DNA of 64,000 nucleotides from an uncultured Sphingomonadaceae bacterium (GTDB lineage: Bacteria > Pseudomonadota > Alphaproteobacteria > Sphingomonadales > Sphingomonadaceae), in the NCBI GenBank assembly GCA_947504025.1, contig CANNFX010000002.1:186001-250000 (forward strand), given 5' to 3'. Positions 54,546-63,714 of this stretch are shown here, piece after piece (the stretch's first letter is position 1; each line of letters begins with the position of its first letter). A program made the position numbers and the translations under genes. The notes under the pieces were generated by a model, which did no database searches, was not told the DNA's origin, and saw nothing but the letters and a program-made list of their open reading frames with translations.

Positions 54546-57488
54546 ATGAACGTTCGGAATCGTCTATTTCTAGGTAGCGCACTGGTGTCGACAATAGTGA
54601 TCGCACAGCCGGTGTTTGCTCAAAGTGCAGAAGAAGCGCAGCAATCGCAGGTCGATGGGCAAGCCGCGAGCGTGCCTCTGTCCGCTGAGCAGGAGGACGA
54701 TGAAAATGTCATCGTTGTTACCGGCTTTCGTGCCAGCCTGGAGAGCGCGCTCGACCGCAAGCGCAATGCTGACGGTTTTGTTGACGGAGTTGATGCCACT
54801 GACATGGGGCAGTTCGCTTCCGAAAACGTTGGTGATGCGATCTTCGGTCTTCCGGGTGTCGATATCGATTTTTCCGAAGGTGAAGCGGATAGCATCAACA
54901 TTGTTGGTTTGGGCGCTGAGTACAATCAGGTGCAGGTCAATGGTGCCAGTTTGGGTGCGGTTAACGACTCCGGCAGTTTTGGCGTCGAGGGCGCGCAGAC
55001 GGTCGGCGGTTTTTCAACCGCGCTTCTTTCCGGTGTTGAAGTCTTTAAGAGCGCGCGGGCTGACAGGGTTGAGGGTGCACTCGGCGGTGTCGTGAATATG
55101 CGCACATGGAAGCCGCTTAACTTCCGCGAGACGCGTTTTGTGGTCAATGTACAGCCGGGTTACCAGGCTAAAAACAAGAAATTTGACGGCAAGGCGAACG
55201 TCCTGTTCGGTAAGCGTATGGATAGCCAGCGCTTTGGCTTTGTCGTTGGCGGGGCATATGAAATCCGCGACTTCCGCAGCGATAAATTCACGACCAATGG
55301 TGGTTCGGTTTACACTCAGAACTACGGTCCAGCCGCAGGTCGTGAAACGGTTGCACCAGGCGCTATCGAATTTCGGGTGGATGACCTGAAATATACACGC
55401 ATCAACGGGTTCGGTGCGGTTCAGTGGGAGCCCTTTGACGACTTCAAGATTGGATTGGACGCCACCTACACCCACTTTGACCGGGAGCGTAGCCAAACTC
55501 TAAACTCTGCTCGGTTTGCTGGTGGCTGGGCCGCCGAAGATCAGACGATTTTTGAAGCTGCGTCGTACGCTGCCGATCCAAACGTTACGCGGCGAGCAAC
55601 AGCGGGCGTATGGCTCGGTAACAATGCGGCGAATCAAGGGTCGCGGATACGTACGCAAAGCTTTCATCAGTTTCAGAATGACGAAACCTATAACGCAAAT
55701 CTGACTCTGGATTGGAAGATTGCTTCAAACCTGAGAATGGATGCAAAGCTGTCCTACTCGCGCAACCGTTTCGGTTGGGAGCCAGGCGATCACGGCCACG
55801 TAACATACGACAACAACTCAAATGTTCTTTGGACCTACTTCGGACCGGAAGGACTTCCAGCTTTTTACCGTCTCAAAGATGATGCGGTTAGCGGTCGTTC
55901 ATTCAACTCGGCACTGTATCCTGACTTTGATATCAACGACCAGTCGACATGGGATGCAGTGATTGATCCCAATGGTCAGGGTTCGCCAGATCAGTTCAGA
56001 TTCTTTGGCACATCAGCCAGCCAGAAAAACAATGTTGCCAAGGGACGCTTTGCTGAAGTCAACTTCAAGTGGCGGACCGATTGGCCAGCAATTACGTCGA
56101 TCAATTTCGGTGCGCGCTACACCCGTTCAGACATGGAATGGTTTGGGTCGGGCATTCGTCCAAACCCGGGATGGTACCGCGGTGCCTTCACTCTCGCCGA
56201 CGCTGGTTTCGAAGGCGACACACCTTCGAACTTCTTGAGCGGTGATGCACCTGGTTGGGCGCGTCCGGACTGGGCGGCAACGATTGCTGGGATATTCCAG
56301 GGGATCGGGAATTGGAACGGCACGACCAATGCTGACGGACCAACCCGGTACGAGACGCTGAATATTTTCGATACGTCCGTCATGGATTCTTATGCCGGGT
56401 ATGTTCTTGCAAATGTGGATATCGATGATCGCCTAACCGGCAATGTGGGTGTGCGTTATGTGTATGATGATTTTTCATCAACGTATCTGCGGCCTAGCGG
56501 GATCACTACAGACCCTTGGGTCCGCAACACGGCAGACGGCACAGCAACACTCGATCAGGATCGCTTGGATGCGGCTAATGATCCAGCTAACTTTATCGAA
56601 ATCGTAGATGGTCGGGAAAAAGGTTACTTCTTGCCAAGTGCAAACTTCAGGCTGGAGGTAAATGAGGATCTTTACCTGCGCCTCGCGGCGAGCCGTACGA
56701 TGGCCCGTGCACCTTCGCGCCAGACCCGGTCGCGCATCACAATTTTGGATAATACCGATGATGATGATGCAACGTTCGATTACGTCTTCTCTGGCACCAA
56801 TCCCCGTCTGAAGCCCACATTGGCTTCTGCAATCGATCTGGGACTGGAGTGGTATTTCAGCCGGACGTCGCTGTTCAACATCGGCCTTCACTATAAGGAG
56901 CTGCAAAATGTACGTAGCACCCTGACTCGTGATCGCTTCGATGTGACGGATTACAATCCAGTAACACGAGAAGAAATCTCTGGTGATATCCGTTATCGCT
57001 TCCCGGCCGGGAATGGATCAGGTGCTGTTTATGTAGCTGAAGTTGGTATGCTTCAGTCGCTCGACTTCTTGCCTGGCTTCCTGACCCACACAGGTTATTC
57101 GGTAAATTACACTTACACGAACAACAATGTGACGGCGCCAGTTGATGGCGGCGGCATCATTAAGCTCAACGCACCTTCCAAACATGCGGTGAACACACAG
57201 TTCTACTACGACGATGGCAGGTTGAACGCTCGTGCAGCCTATAATTGGCGGAGCAAGCGGATCGCCAATCGCGGCAGTGCGACTTACGTGACACCATATG
57301 ATGATGTGCGGGAATCGCTGAATGTGTCGCTGGGTTACAAATTCAACGATCAATTCCGCACGACGTTTCAGGTGCAGAATGTTCTCGATAGCCGGAATCG
57401 CCGTTACGCCGGAGATTTCGAGGATATGACAACCAGTCTTAGTGAGACGGGGCGTCGGTTCCTCTTCGGCCTACACTGGAAACTGTAG
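54546..57488 (+). CDS. TonB-dependent outer-membrane receptor
   Basis: The 980-aa protein has a signal peptide (FLGSALVSTIVIAQPVFAQ) and a TonB-box-like NVIVVTGFRAS at about residue 55. The plug domain contains DAIFGLPGVDIDF, INIVGLGAEYNQVQVNGASLG and VEGALGGVVNMRTWKPL. A long barrel ends with the family C-terminus RRFLFGLHWKL. This belongs to the large oligosaccharide-type receptors of Caulobacter and sphingomonads, which import glycans or complexes across the outer membrane. The gene ends at a strong terminator. A second conserved feature is the LxSALxRKRNADG segment next to the box. Confidence 0.95.
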   Translation: MNVRNRLFLGSALVSTIVIAQPVFAQSAEEAQQSQVDGQAASVPLSAEQEDDENVIVVTGFRASLESALDRKRNADGFVDGVDATDMGQFASENVGDAIFGLPGVDIDFSEGEADSINIVGLGAEYNQVQVNGASLGAVNDSGSFGVEGAQTVGGFSTALLSGVEVFKSARADRVEGALGGVVNMRTWKPLNFRETRFVVNVQPGYQAKNKKFDGKANVLFGKRMDSQRFGFVVGGAYEIRDFRSDKFTTNGGSVYTQNYGPAAGRETVAPGAIEFRVDDLKYTRINGFGAVQWEPFDDFKIGLDATYTHFDRERSQTLNSARFAGGWAAEDQTIFEAASYAADPNVTRRATAGVWLGNNAANQGSRIRTQSFHQFQNDETYNANLTLDWKIASNLRMDAKLSYSRNRFGWEPGDHGHVTYDNNSNVLWTYFGPEGLPAFYRLKDDAVSGRSFNSALYPDFDINDQSTWDAVIDPNGQGSPDQFRFFGTSASQKNNVAKGRFAEVNFKWRTDWPAITSINFGARYTRSDMEWFGSGIRPNPGWYRGAFTLADAGFEGDTPSNFLSGDAPGWARPDWAATIAGIFQGIGNWNGTTNADGPTRYETLNIFDTSVMDSYAGYVLANVDIDDRLTGNVGVRYVYDDFSSTYLRPSGITTDPWVRNTADGTATLDQDRLDAANDPANFIEIVDGREKGYFLPSANFRLEVNEDLYLRLAASRTMARAPSRQTRSRITILDNTDDDDATFDYVFSGTNPRLKPTLASAIDLGLEWYFSRTSLFNIGLHYKELQNVRSTLTRDRFDVTDYNPVTREEISGDIRYRFPAGNGSGAVYVAEVGMLQSLDFLPGFLTHTGYSVNYTYTNNNVTAPVDGGGIIKLNAPSKHAVNTQFYYDDGRLNARAAYNWRSKRIANRGSATYVTPYDDVRESLNVSLGYKFNDQFRTTFQVQNVLDSRNRRYAGDFEDMTTSLSETGRRFLFGLHWKL

Positions 57489-57523
57489 CAGCATAACTCT
57501 CCAATGCTTAGTTCCCAGAGACT

Positions 57524-57554
57524 ATGCCCCGGCTCACGCCGGGGCATTTTTTTT
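57524..57554 (+). terminator. Rho-independent terminator after the receptor gene
   Basis: ATGCCCCGGC (57524-57533) pairs perfectly with GCCGGGGCAT (57538-57547) over a 4-base loop, followed by eight Ts. It lies between the convergent receptor and sulfatase genes. Confidence 0.95.
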
Positions 57555-57557
57555 GCC

Positions 57558-59045
57558 TTATGGTTTTTGGTTCGTTTCGCGAAATGCAGGGTTTGGCGTG
57601 GGCATGTCAGCGCCTACTGACTGCAGCCAATATTGTAGTTGATCCCGCATCTTAGCTGTGCGTGTCTGATGCACGGTTGAAAGGTCTTTGGTTTCGCCCG
57701 GATCGGTGGACAAATCATAGAGCTCTGCTTTGCCCGTTTCGTAGAGCTCAATCAGCTTCCATTTCCCTTGGCGCATGGCTGAACCGGGCTTCCATCCGCT
57801 GGTATGGTAGTGGGGGTAATGCCAGTACAAAGCGCGGTTCCCCGTTTCGGCATTGCCAGATAGTGCGGGAAGGAATGATTGGCCGTCAAAGTGGACGCCC
57901 GAGCCGTCAATTCCGGCAAGATTAAGAACAGTCGGCAGGATGTCTGTTGATTCGATCGGATGATCTATTCGGCCGGCCATGATATTGCCGTTCGGGTAAC
58001 GGACTATCATCGGAACTCTGATGCCGCCTTCATAAAGCCACCCTTTTCCTGCACGCAGAGGAAGGTTTGACGTCGGAACCTTGTAGCTGCTTTCGATGGT
58101 GGAAAGCCCGCCGTTGTCGGATGTCAGAACCAAGATTGTATTGTCGTCGATTCCGAGCTCCTCCAACCTGCGAACCAATCGTCCAATATTGGCATCGACC
58201 GCAGCGATCATTGAAGCGTAGTCGGCATTGTCCTGCCGCTGCTTTGTGCGGGCGTGTCCGCTTTCGTTTTGGTGGTTGTCCGTGATCTCTGGCAGCCGAG
58301 CCGCTTTTTCAGCGTAATGTTTGATATGAGCGGCGGCGGGCTGGATAGGTGTGTGGACATTATAGAATGACAAGAAGGCCAAAAAAGGTTTGGTGCTGTC
58401 GTGCGCAATGAAGCTTAGCGTTTCGCTGGTGAGACGATCTGTCAGATATTCACCGTCCGGACCATCGACGAGTTTGGGGTTCCTATATGGCGCAACATAA
58501 GATCGAGGTGATCCGCGGTGGTGACCCCCAATATTCACGTCAAAACCATGATCTTCCGGTAAACTTCCCTCTCCTCCAAGGTGCCATTTCCCAGCGAAGA
58601 ATGTTCGATATCCGGAAGATTTGAAGTGTTCAGCGATCGTCACTTCTTCAAGGGCGAGTCCGCTACGAACCGACGGACCAAGCAATCTTTCCTCCTGTCT
58701 TTGCTCGCCAGGTATCCAGTCCGTCACGCCTAGCCGTGCGGGTTTGCGGCCGGTCATCAGCGCCGCTCGTGTTGGCGAGCAGACCGGGTGGGAGGAGTAT
58801 GCTGATGTAAATACCGCAGACTTTTGCGCTAATGCGTCAATATGCGGGGTTTCATAGAAGGTCGAACCGGTTACACCCAAATCGCGCCAACCCAGATCGT
58901 CGACCAAGACCACGATAACGTTGGGCTTGCTGGGTACGCTAACACTATCGCTTGTTAACGGAGCGGCCGTCTTGCAGCCAGATACGAGGCTGAGACTGGT
59001 AATCAGGCATCCCGCTATGAGAGTGTTTAGTGATTTGTTTTCCAA
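57558..59045 (-). CDS. S1-family sulfatase, lipoprotein
   Basis: The type I sulfatase has the formylglycine motif CSPTR (in SHPVCSPTRAALMTGRKP), the metal site NVIVVLVDDLGWRDLG, GKWHLGG and TSDNGG. TTG 59045 is preferred because AAGGAT precedes it by eight bases; TTG 59087 would add 14 residues. A lipobox LVSGC (Cys about residue 24) marks it as a lipoprotein of the periplasm or outer membrane. It needs the FGE encoded at 40241. It should remove sulfate esters from a galactan-like sugar; the S1 subfamily is not evident. Confidence 0.92.
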   Translation of the reverse strand: MENKSLNTLIAGCLITSLSLVSGCKTAAPLTSDSVSVPSKPNVIVVLVDDLGWRDLGVTGSTFYETPHIDALAQKSAVFTSAYSSHPVCSPTRAALMTGRKPARLGVTDWIPGEQRQEERLLGPSVRSGLALEEVTIAEHFKSSGYRTFFAGKWHLGGEGSLPEDHGFDVNIGGHHRGSPRSYVAPYRNPKLVDGPDGEYLTDRLTSETLSFIAHDSTKPFLAFLSFYNVHTPIQPAAAHIKHYAEKAARLPEITDNHQNESGHARTKQRQDNADYASMIAAVDANIGRLVRRLEELGIDDNTILVLTSDNGGLSTIESSYKVPTSNLPLRAGKGWLYEGGIRVPMIVRYPNGNIMAGRIDHPIESTDILPTVLNLAGIDGSGVHFDGQSFLPALSGNAETGNRALYWHYPHYHTSGWKPGSAMRQGKWKLIELYETGKAELYDLSTDPGETKDLSTVHQTRTAKMRDQLQYWLQSVGADMPTPNPAFRETNQKP

Positions 59046-59139
59046 CCTTTGTATCCTTGCATGGCGAGAGATTGACAGAACTTTCAAATAAGTTACAAAA
59101 TTACGAATAATCTATACATTTTTGGAAGGCGCATTTCAA

Positions 59140-60903
59140 ATGGTCGAAATCGGACCAGTCGACTGGCTTATAATTGGAAGCTCGTTGCTGCTGTCACTTG
59201 CGATCGGCATCTATGCTGGACGCCGGGCCAGCAAGAATTCGAGCGAGTTCTTCTTGTCAGGACGGACCATGCCCTGGTGGCTGCTCGGGATGTCGATGGT
59301 GGCTACGACGTTTTCGACCGATACCCCCAATCTGGTTGCGGACATCACGCGAACCAATGGCGTGGCGGGGAATTGGGTTTGGTGGTCATTCCTGTTGACT
59401 GGCATGCTGACAACTTTTGTTTTCGCCCGCCTGTGGAGGCGTTCCGGTGTGACGACCGATGTCGAGTTCTACGAATTGCGCTATTCGGGCAATATGGCAG
59501 CCTATTTACGTGGCTTCCGCTCAATCTATCTGGGCGCCTTGAATATTCTGATCCTCGCTATGGTGACGCTGGCTGTGATCAAGTTCGGCGCCGTGTTGAT
59601 GGGATGGTCCCCGCTGAAGACCATTTTGATCGCTGGTACTACGACTCTGATTTTCAGCATGGTTGGCGGCTTTCTAGGCGTGTTGCTTACTGATTTTGTT
59701 TTGTTCATTCTCGCTATGGCCGGTGCGATTGGAGCGGCTATCTTTATCGTAAATCTGGAAAGTGTTGGCGGCCTTTCCGCGATGCTTTCCCACCCCAACG
59801 TTGCCAGCAAGGCGTCGATGCTGCCTGACATGGGCGATCCGGCGCAATATGTACCGTTGTTGCTAGTTCCGTTGGCGGTTCAATGGTGGAGCGTGGTTTA
59901 CCCTGGCGCGGAGCCGGGCGGCGGGGGCTATGTTGCTCAACGAATGCTGGCTGCGAAGAACGAGAAAAACGCGCTGGGCGCTGTGTTCCTGTTCAACTTG
60001 GTTCACTATGCAATTAGGCCGTGGCCGTGGATATTGGTCGCGCTTGCATCGCTGATCGTATTTCCCGACCTTGAAAGTTTAAGGGCTGCATTCCCCGGCG
60101 TTGCACCAGATAAAATCGGTGAAGACATGGCGTATCCTGCCATGCTTACTTTCCTGCCAGCAGGATTGATGGGGTTGGTCATAGCGTCGTTGATCGCTGC
60201 ATATATGTCTACGATCGGAACCGGTCTTAATCTGGGAGCGTCCTATTTCGTAAACGACCTTTACCGCCGCTTTTGGGTGAAGGATGCCGGTGAACGCCAC
60301 TACGTATTCGTGGCGCGCATCGCTACGCTTGTGATAATGGTGGCATCATCTGCGGTTGCTCTGCTGCTTACCAACGCTAAGCAAGTGTTTGATTTGTTGC
60401 TTGCCATTGGTGCGGGAACAGGCCTGCTGTTCATTCTGCGCTGGTTCTGGTGGCGTATTAATGCGCTCAGCGAAATCGTTGCAATGGCCTTGGCCTTGGG
60501 CGCTACGATCGTGCTGCAGTTGGATGTTTTCGACCATCTCGAAGGTTGGCACAAACTTCTTCTGACTGTCGGCATTACAACGGTCGGGTGGATACTGGCT
60601 GCATTCCTTGGACCAAAAACTGATCGTTCCACGCTTATTTCATTCTGGCGGCTAACAGGTCCTGGCGGGCCAGGTTGGGAGGGTGTGCGTAAAGAGGCAG
60701 GCGATCTTGGCGAATCTCCCCAAGCGGGTTTGGGACTGCAGATGATGTGTTTCTTCCTGGGGACCGTGGCGATCTACTCGGCGCTGTTCTGTGTTGGGGC
60801 CTATCTCTATGGGAATTACATGTTGTTCGGAACACTGATCGTCGCGTTGTGTGTATCAGCCATTTTCCTTTCAAGGCTGTGGAGCCGTGTTTCGGAGGAC
60901 TGA
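59140..60903 (+). CDS. Second SSS-family symporter
   Basis: ATG 59140 is preceded by GGAAGG, which rules out the earlier TTG 59122, and gives 587 aa with about 13-14 spans. SSS motifs are EFFLSGRTMPWWLLGMSMVATTFSTDTPNLV and SMVGGFLGVLLTDFVLF. It differs clearly from the first symporter and is of the longer group with a C-terminal extra span. It may import a modified or uronic-type sugar released by the GH2 and sulfatase enzymes. It is divergent from the sulfatase gene. Confidence 0.92.
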   Translation: MVEIGPVDWLIIGSSLLLSLAIGIYAGRRASKNSSEFFLSGRTMPWWLLGMSMVATTFSTDTPNLVADITRTNGVAGNWVWWSFLLTGMLTTFVFARLWRRSGVTTDVEFYELRYSGNMAAYLRGFRSIYLGALNILILAMVTLAVIKFGAVLMGWSPLKTILIAGTTTLIFSMVGGFLGVLLTDFVLFILAMAGAIGAAIFIVNLESVGGLSAMLSHPNVASKASMLPDMGDPAQYVPLLLVPLAVQWWSVVYPGAEPGGGGYVAQRMLAAKNEKNALGAVFLFNLVHYAIRPWPWILVALASLIVFPDLESLRAAFPGVAPDKIGEDMAYPAMLTFLPAGLMGLVIASLIAAYMSTIGTGLNLGASYFVNDLYRRFWVKDAGERHYVFVARIATLVIMVASSAVALLLTNAKQVFDLLLAIGAGTGLLFILRWFWWRINALSEIVAMALALGATIVLQLDVFDHLEGWHKLLLTVGITTVGWILAAFLGPKTDRSTLISFWRLTGPGGPGWEGVRKEAGDLGESPQAGLGLQMMCFFLGTVAIYSALFCVGAYLYGNYMLFGTLIVALCVSAIFLSRLWSRVSED

Positions 60904-60955
60904 CAATTTGGGTAAACTGATGTAGCAGCCAGCAATGTTTAGAAAGGACTAGTCG

Positions 60956-61846
60956 ATGGCAAGTTTCAGAATTAGCTTGCTCGAAATCACCAAGAGCAAG
61001 CTGGACGAGCTCAGCAAATCAGAACGCATGATAGCAATGAAGCTGCTGGAGGACCCGCAGTTCTTTGTATCGAAGAGCTTGGTTGCGATCGCGGAAGCTG
61101 CTGATGTGAGTCAGCCGACAGTGGTCCGTTTCTGTCGCAATATCGGTTGCGAGGGCTTTAAGGATTTCAAAATGCGGTTGGCGCAGGACCTTGCCGTTGA
61201 GCAGGCCTTTACCGATGCGCCGCATATCGACACGCACCAGTTAAAAACTGGCACCTACATCGATCATCTAAGTCGCACTGCTATTGAGCTGATAAATGAT
61301 GCTCCGCGAAACCTCGATCTCAGCATCTTGGAGGATGCAGTACTGGAGGTCAGCAAAGCCAAAAATCTGATGGTGTATGGTTTGGGCGGCAGTTCTGCCA
61401 TTATCGCGCAGGAAGCAGAAAACCGGTTCTTTCGGCTTGGTATCAGTTGCCGGTCATATTCCGACAGTTACATTCAACGCATGACGGCTTCGACAGTGAA
61501 TGCAGGCGATGTCGTTTTGGTAATTTCGTCAACCGGTAGGCCTCGCGCGCTCACCGATTGCCTCGACCTTGCCAACTATTATGGTGCGAAGACCATTGCG
61601 ATTGCTCCCAAGAAAAGCCCGGTCGGGTCCTCGGCGCATTATTGTTTAAATATTTCAACCGACTATCCGGATGTGCCCTATTACCATCCTTCTCCTGTGC
61701 GGTATTCGCAGCTATTCGTTCTCGACTGCCTAGCTGATGGTGTTGCGTTGCGTCTCGGAGACAAGGCTAAGGACACGCTTAAGCGGATCCGTTCGACGAT
61801 TATCTCGCTTCACGGGATTGTGCCTAAGCAGCCTATCGGCGACTGA
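60956..61846 (+). CDS. RpiR-family regulator (HTH_6 plus SIS domain)
   Basis: The 296-aa protein has an N-terminal HTH_6 (LVAIAEAADVSQPTVVRFCRNIGCEGFKDFKMRLAQDL, about residues 35-75) and a C-terminal SIS sugar-phosphate-binding domain (NLMVYGLGGSSAIIAQEAENRFFRLGI; VLVISSTGRPRALTDCLDLA). RpiR regulators sense phosphorylated sugars or keto-deoxy intermediates, such as KDPG for HexR. It follows the second symporter by 52 bases. Its sites are likely the TGTAG-type repeats. Confidence 0.94.
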   Translation: MASFRISLLEITKSKLDELSKSERMIAMKLLEDPQFFVSKSLVAIAEAADVSQPTVVRFCRNIGCEGFKDFKMRLAQDLAVEQAFTDAPHIDTHQLKTGTYIDHLSRTAIELINDAPRNLDLSILEDAVLEVSKAKNLMVYGLGGSSAIIAQEAENRFFRLGISCRSYSDSYIQRMTASTVNAGDVVLVISSTGRPRALTDCLDLANYYGAKTIAIAPKKSPVGSSAHYCLNISTDYPDVPYYHPSPVRYSQLFVLDCLADGVALRLGDKAKDTLKRIRSTIISLHGIVPKQPIGD

Positions 61847-61850
61847 CGGA

Positions 61851-62633
61851 CTATACCGCTTCGCCGGCAAACTGGCTGGCAAGGCGATCTGTGCCAGCTG
61901 TGAGGCCTCCATCCATCGTGATGATCGAGCCATTAGCCATTCGCATCTCGGGCTGGGCCATCGCGGCCACCATGGCCGCAATATCCTGTGGGTTGCAGAT
62001 ATCGCGGCTTGGATACCAATCAACGACTTGCTGCAGGATTTCAGGGTTGGTTTCGGCGCGCTCTTTCCACGCTTGCGTGCGGACACTGCCCGGGCAAATC
62101 GCAAGGCTGCGAATATCATGCTTCCCGAACTCGACAGCCATAAAGCGTGTCAGATGAATTAACCCGGCCTTCGCTGAACTATAGCCAGGGTGCCCAAATA
62201 CACCGATACCATTGACTGAAGCGATATTGATTATCGTTCCGCCGCCTTGGTCTATCATCGGCTGCCTGACGGCGTTGATGCAGCGCCATGGGCCGTTGAG
62301 GTTCAAGTCGATATCGCCAAGCCAATCGGCCTCACTAGTCTTGGCCAACGTTGCCGATGAAATGCCGCCGGCATTGTTGACCAGCAGATCAATCCGTCCA
62401 AATTTTTCCAGGGCTTGCGCAAAGCCTGCTTCGACTGAAGTGATGTCCGTTATGTCCATAACAAGCTTCAGAACTTGCCCGTTTTTCGCCGTGCTGATCC
62501 GTTGCTCCAGAGCGTCTTCGTTCACGTCTGCGGCGGCCACATGGTAGCCGACATCAAGCAGCCTGGTGCAAATTTCCCAACCAATGTCGCCCGCGGCGCC
62601 GGTTATCACAGCAACTTTTGATAATTCAGCCAT
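61851..62633 (-). CDS. SDR-family oxidoreductase
   Basis: The start at 62633 (MAELSKVAVITGAAGDIG) gives 260 aa; a start at 62675 adds 14 residues unlike the family. TGAAGDIG (about residues 11-18), NNAGG, IASVNG and YSSAK (about residue 150) are the SDR cofactor and catalytic motifs. It is convergent with the RpiR gene and diverges from the RidA fusion. Substrate unknown; a sugar or sugar-acid dehydrogenase is likely from context. Confidence 0.87.
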   Translation of the reverse strand: MAELSKVAVITGAAGDIGWEICTRLLDVGYHVAAADVNEDALEQRISTAKNGQVLKLVMDITDITSVEAGFAQALEKFGRIDLLVNNAGGISSATLAKTSEADWLGDIDLNLNGPWRCINAVRQPMIDQGGGTIINIASVNGIGVFGHPGYSSAKAGLIHLTRFMAVEFGKHDIRSLAICPGSVRTQAWKERAETNPEILQQVVDWYPSRDICNPQDIAAMVAAMAQPEMRMANGSIITMDGGLTAGTDRLASQFAGEAV

Positions 62634-62748
62634 CGTAGCCCGCCCGTTTTCGAATATGTGTGAGGTGAGAAGCATTTTAGCGCAACTGACGTGCAGGACA
62701 GCATCTGCCAGCGCCGCAACGTCTTACGATAGTCTCTAGACGCCAAAA

Positions 62749-62794
62749 TCTAGGAATGCTACCTTTTTGAAATCAAAAATGTCTTGATTCTACA
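62749..62794. promoter_or_regulatory. Two TGTAG-like sites upstream of the RidA-fusion gene
   Basis: TCTAGGAATGCTACC (62749-62763) and TGTCTTGATTCTACA (62780-62794) match TGTAGGAATTCTACA (54406) at 12 and 11 of 15 positions. They are 31 bases apart in the divergent SDR / RidA promoter. Confidence 0.4.
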
Positions 62795-62832
62795 TTTTTA
62801 ACCTTGCCTTCCAAACAGGATGAATACCGCCA

Positions 62833-63714
62833 ATGCATTATGACCGTAATCCGTTTCCAGCGGAAGACATTGACCGCCACGCTATATGGGAAATGCTCGT
62901 TCATCGGGACATTGACGCATATCTGGCTTGCGACTGGGAAGCCGTTGAATCTGATTTTGTGGCGAGTGAATTTTTTGGGATGGATGGCGCGAAGAGCGAC
63001 TGTGCGGATAATTGGAGGCCAGCTTTCTCCACGCTTGATTCCTACCGTGATGAGTGGAGGGCGCAGGCAGACGAGACTGCAAAAACGGTAGATCCTGACA
63101 AGGCCCGCGCCGCACTGTTCAATCTGACAGACCTTACTCAAATCGATATCGACGGCGACTTTGCTGTTGCTCACAAGAAGTTTGACGGAACTCTGCCGTT
63201 GGCGGGTGGGGGACGTGACTATCTCAATTGGCAGACGCTCTATCTGTGCAAGCGTGTTGAAGGAGCATGGAAGATCCGCGGCTTCCTGGGGTATATTCCG
63301 TATCCGCTCGTGAAGCCTGATATGGCCCGGCCAGCGCGCGACTTTCCGCCTTCCGGCCAGCACAAGACTGCCGGACCCTACTCCCCGGTTTTGAGGGTGA
63401 CAGCAGGAAGCGACATCGTTGTGATTTGCGGTCAGGCGCCGGTGAACCTCGATGGTGATGTCGTGGGCGAAACTGTGACCGAGCAAAGTCACGTCACGCT
63501 CGACAATTGCCTAACCCAGCTGAAGGCGGCCGGGCTCGGTTTCGAAGATGTTTTCAAGGTGAATGTTTACATGACGGATCTGGATCGGTGGGACGAATTT
63601 AACACAGTCTATTCGGAGCGTATGTCCAAGCCCTATCCAGTGCGAACTGCGGTGCAGACAGGGCTGCTAACAGGCTTTCTCGTTGAACTTGAAATGTGGG
63701 CGGCGCACAAATGA
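62833..63714 (+). CDS. SnoaL-like domain fused to a RidA-family domain
   Basis: The 293-aa protein combines two folds. Residues 10-150 look like a SnoaL/NTF2 domain (HRDIDAYLACDWEAVESDFV; LCKRVEGAWKIRGFLGY). Residues 170-293 are a RidA/YjgF domain (GPYSPVLRVTAGSDIVVICGQ; FKVNVYMTDLDRWDEFNTVY) with the substrate-binding Arg kept in KPYPVRTAVQ. RidA proteins hydrolyse reactive imines and enamines. The stop overlaps the creatininase start, so they probably act in one pathway. Confidence 0.85.
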   Translation: MHYDRNPFPAEDIDRHAIWEMLVHRDIDAYLACDWEAVESDFVASEFFGMDGAKSDCADNWRPAFSTLDSYRDEWRAQADETAKTVDPDKARAALFNLTDLTQIDIDGDFAVAHKKFDGTLPLAGGGRDYLNWQTLYLCKRVEGAWKIRGFLGYIPYPLVKPDMARPARDFPPSGQHKTAGPYSPVLRVTAGSDIVVICGQAPVNLDGDVVGETVTEQSHVTLDNCLTQLKAAGLGFEDVFKVNVYMTDLDRWDEFNTVYSERMSKPYPVRTAVQTGLLTGFLVELEMWAAHK

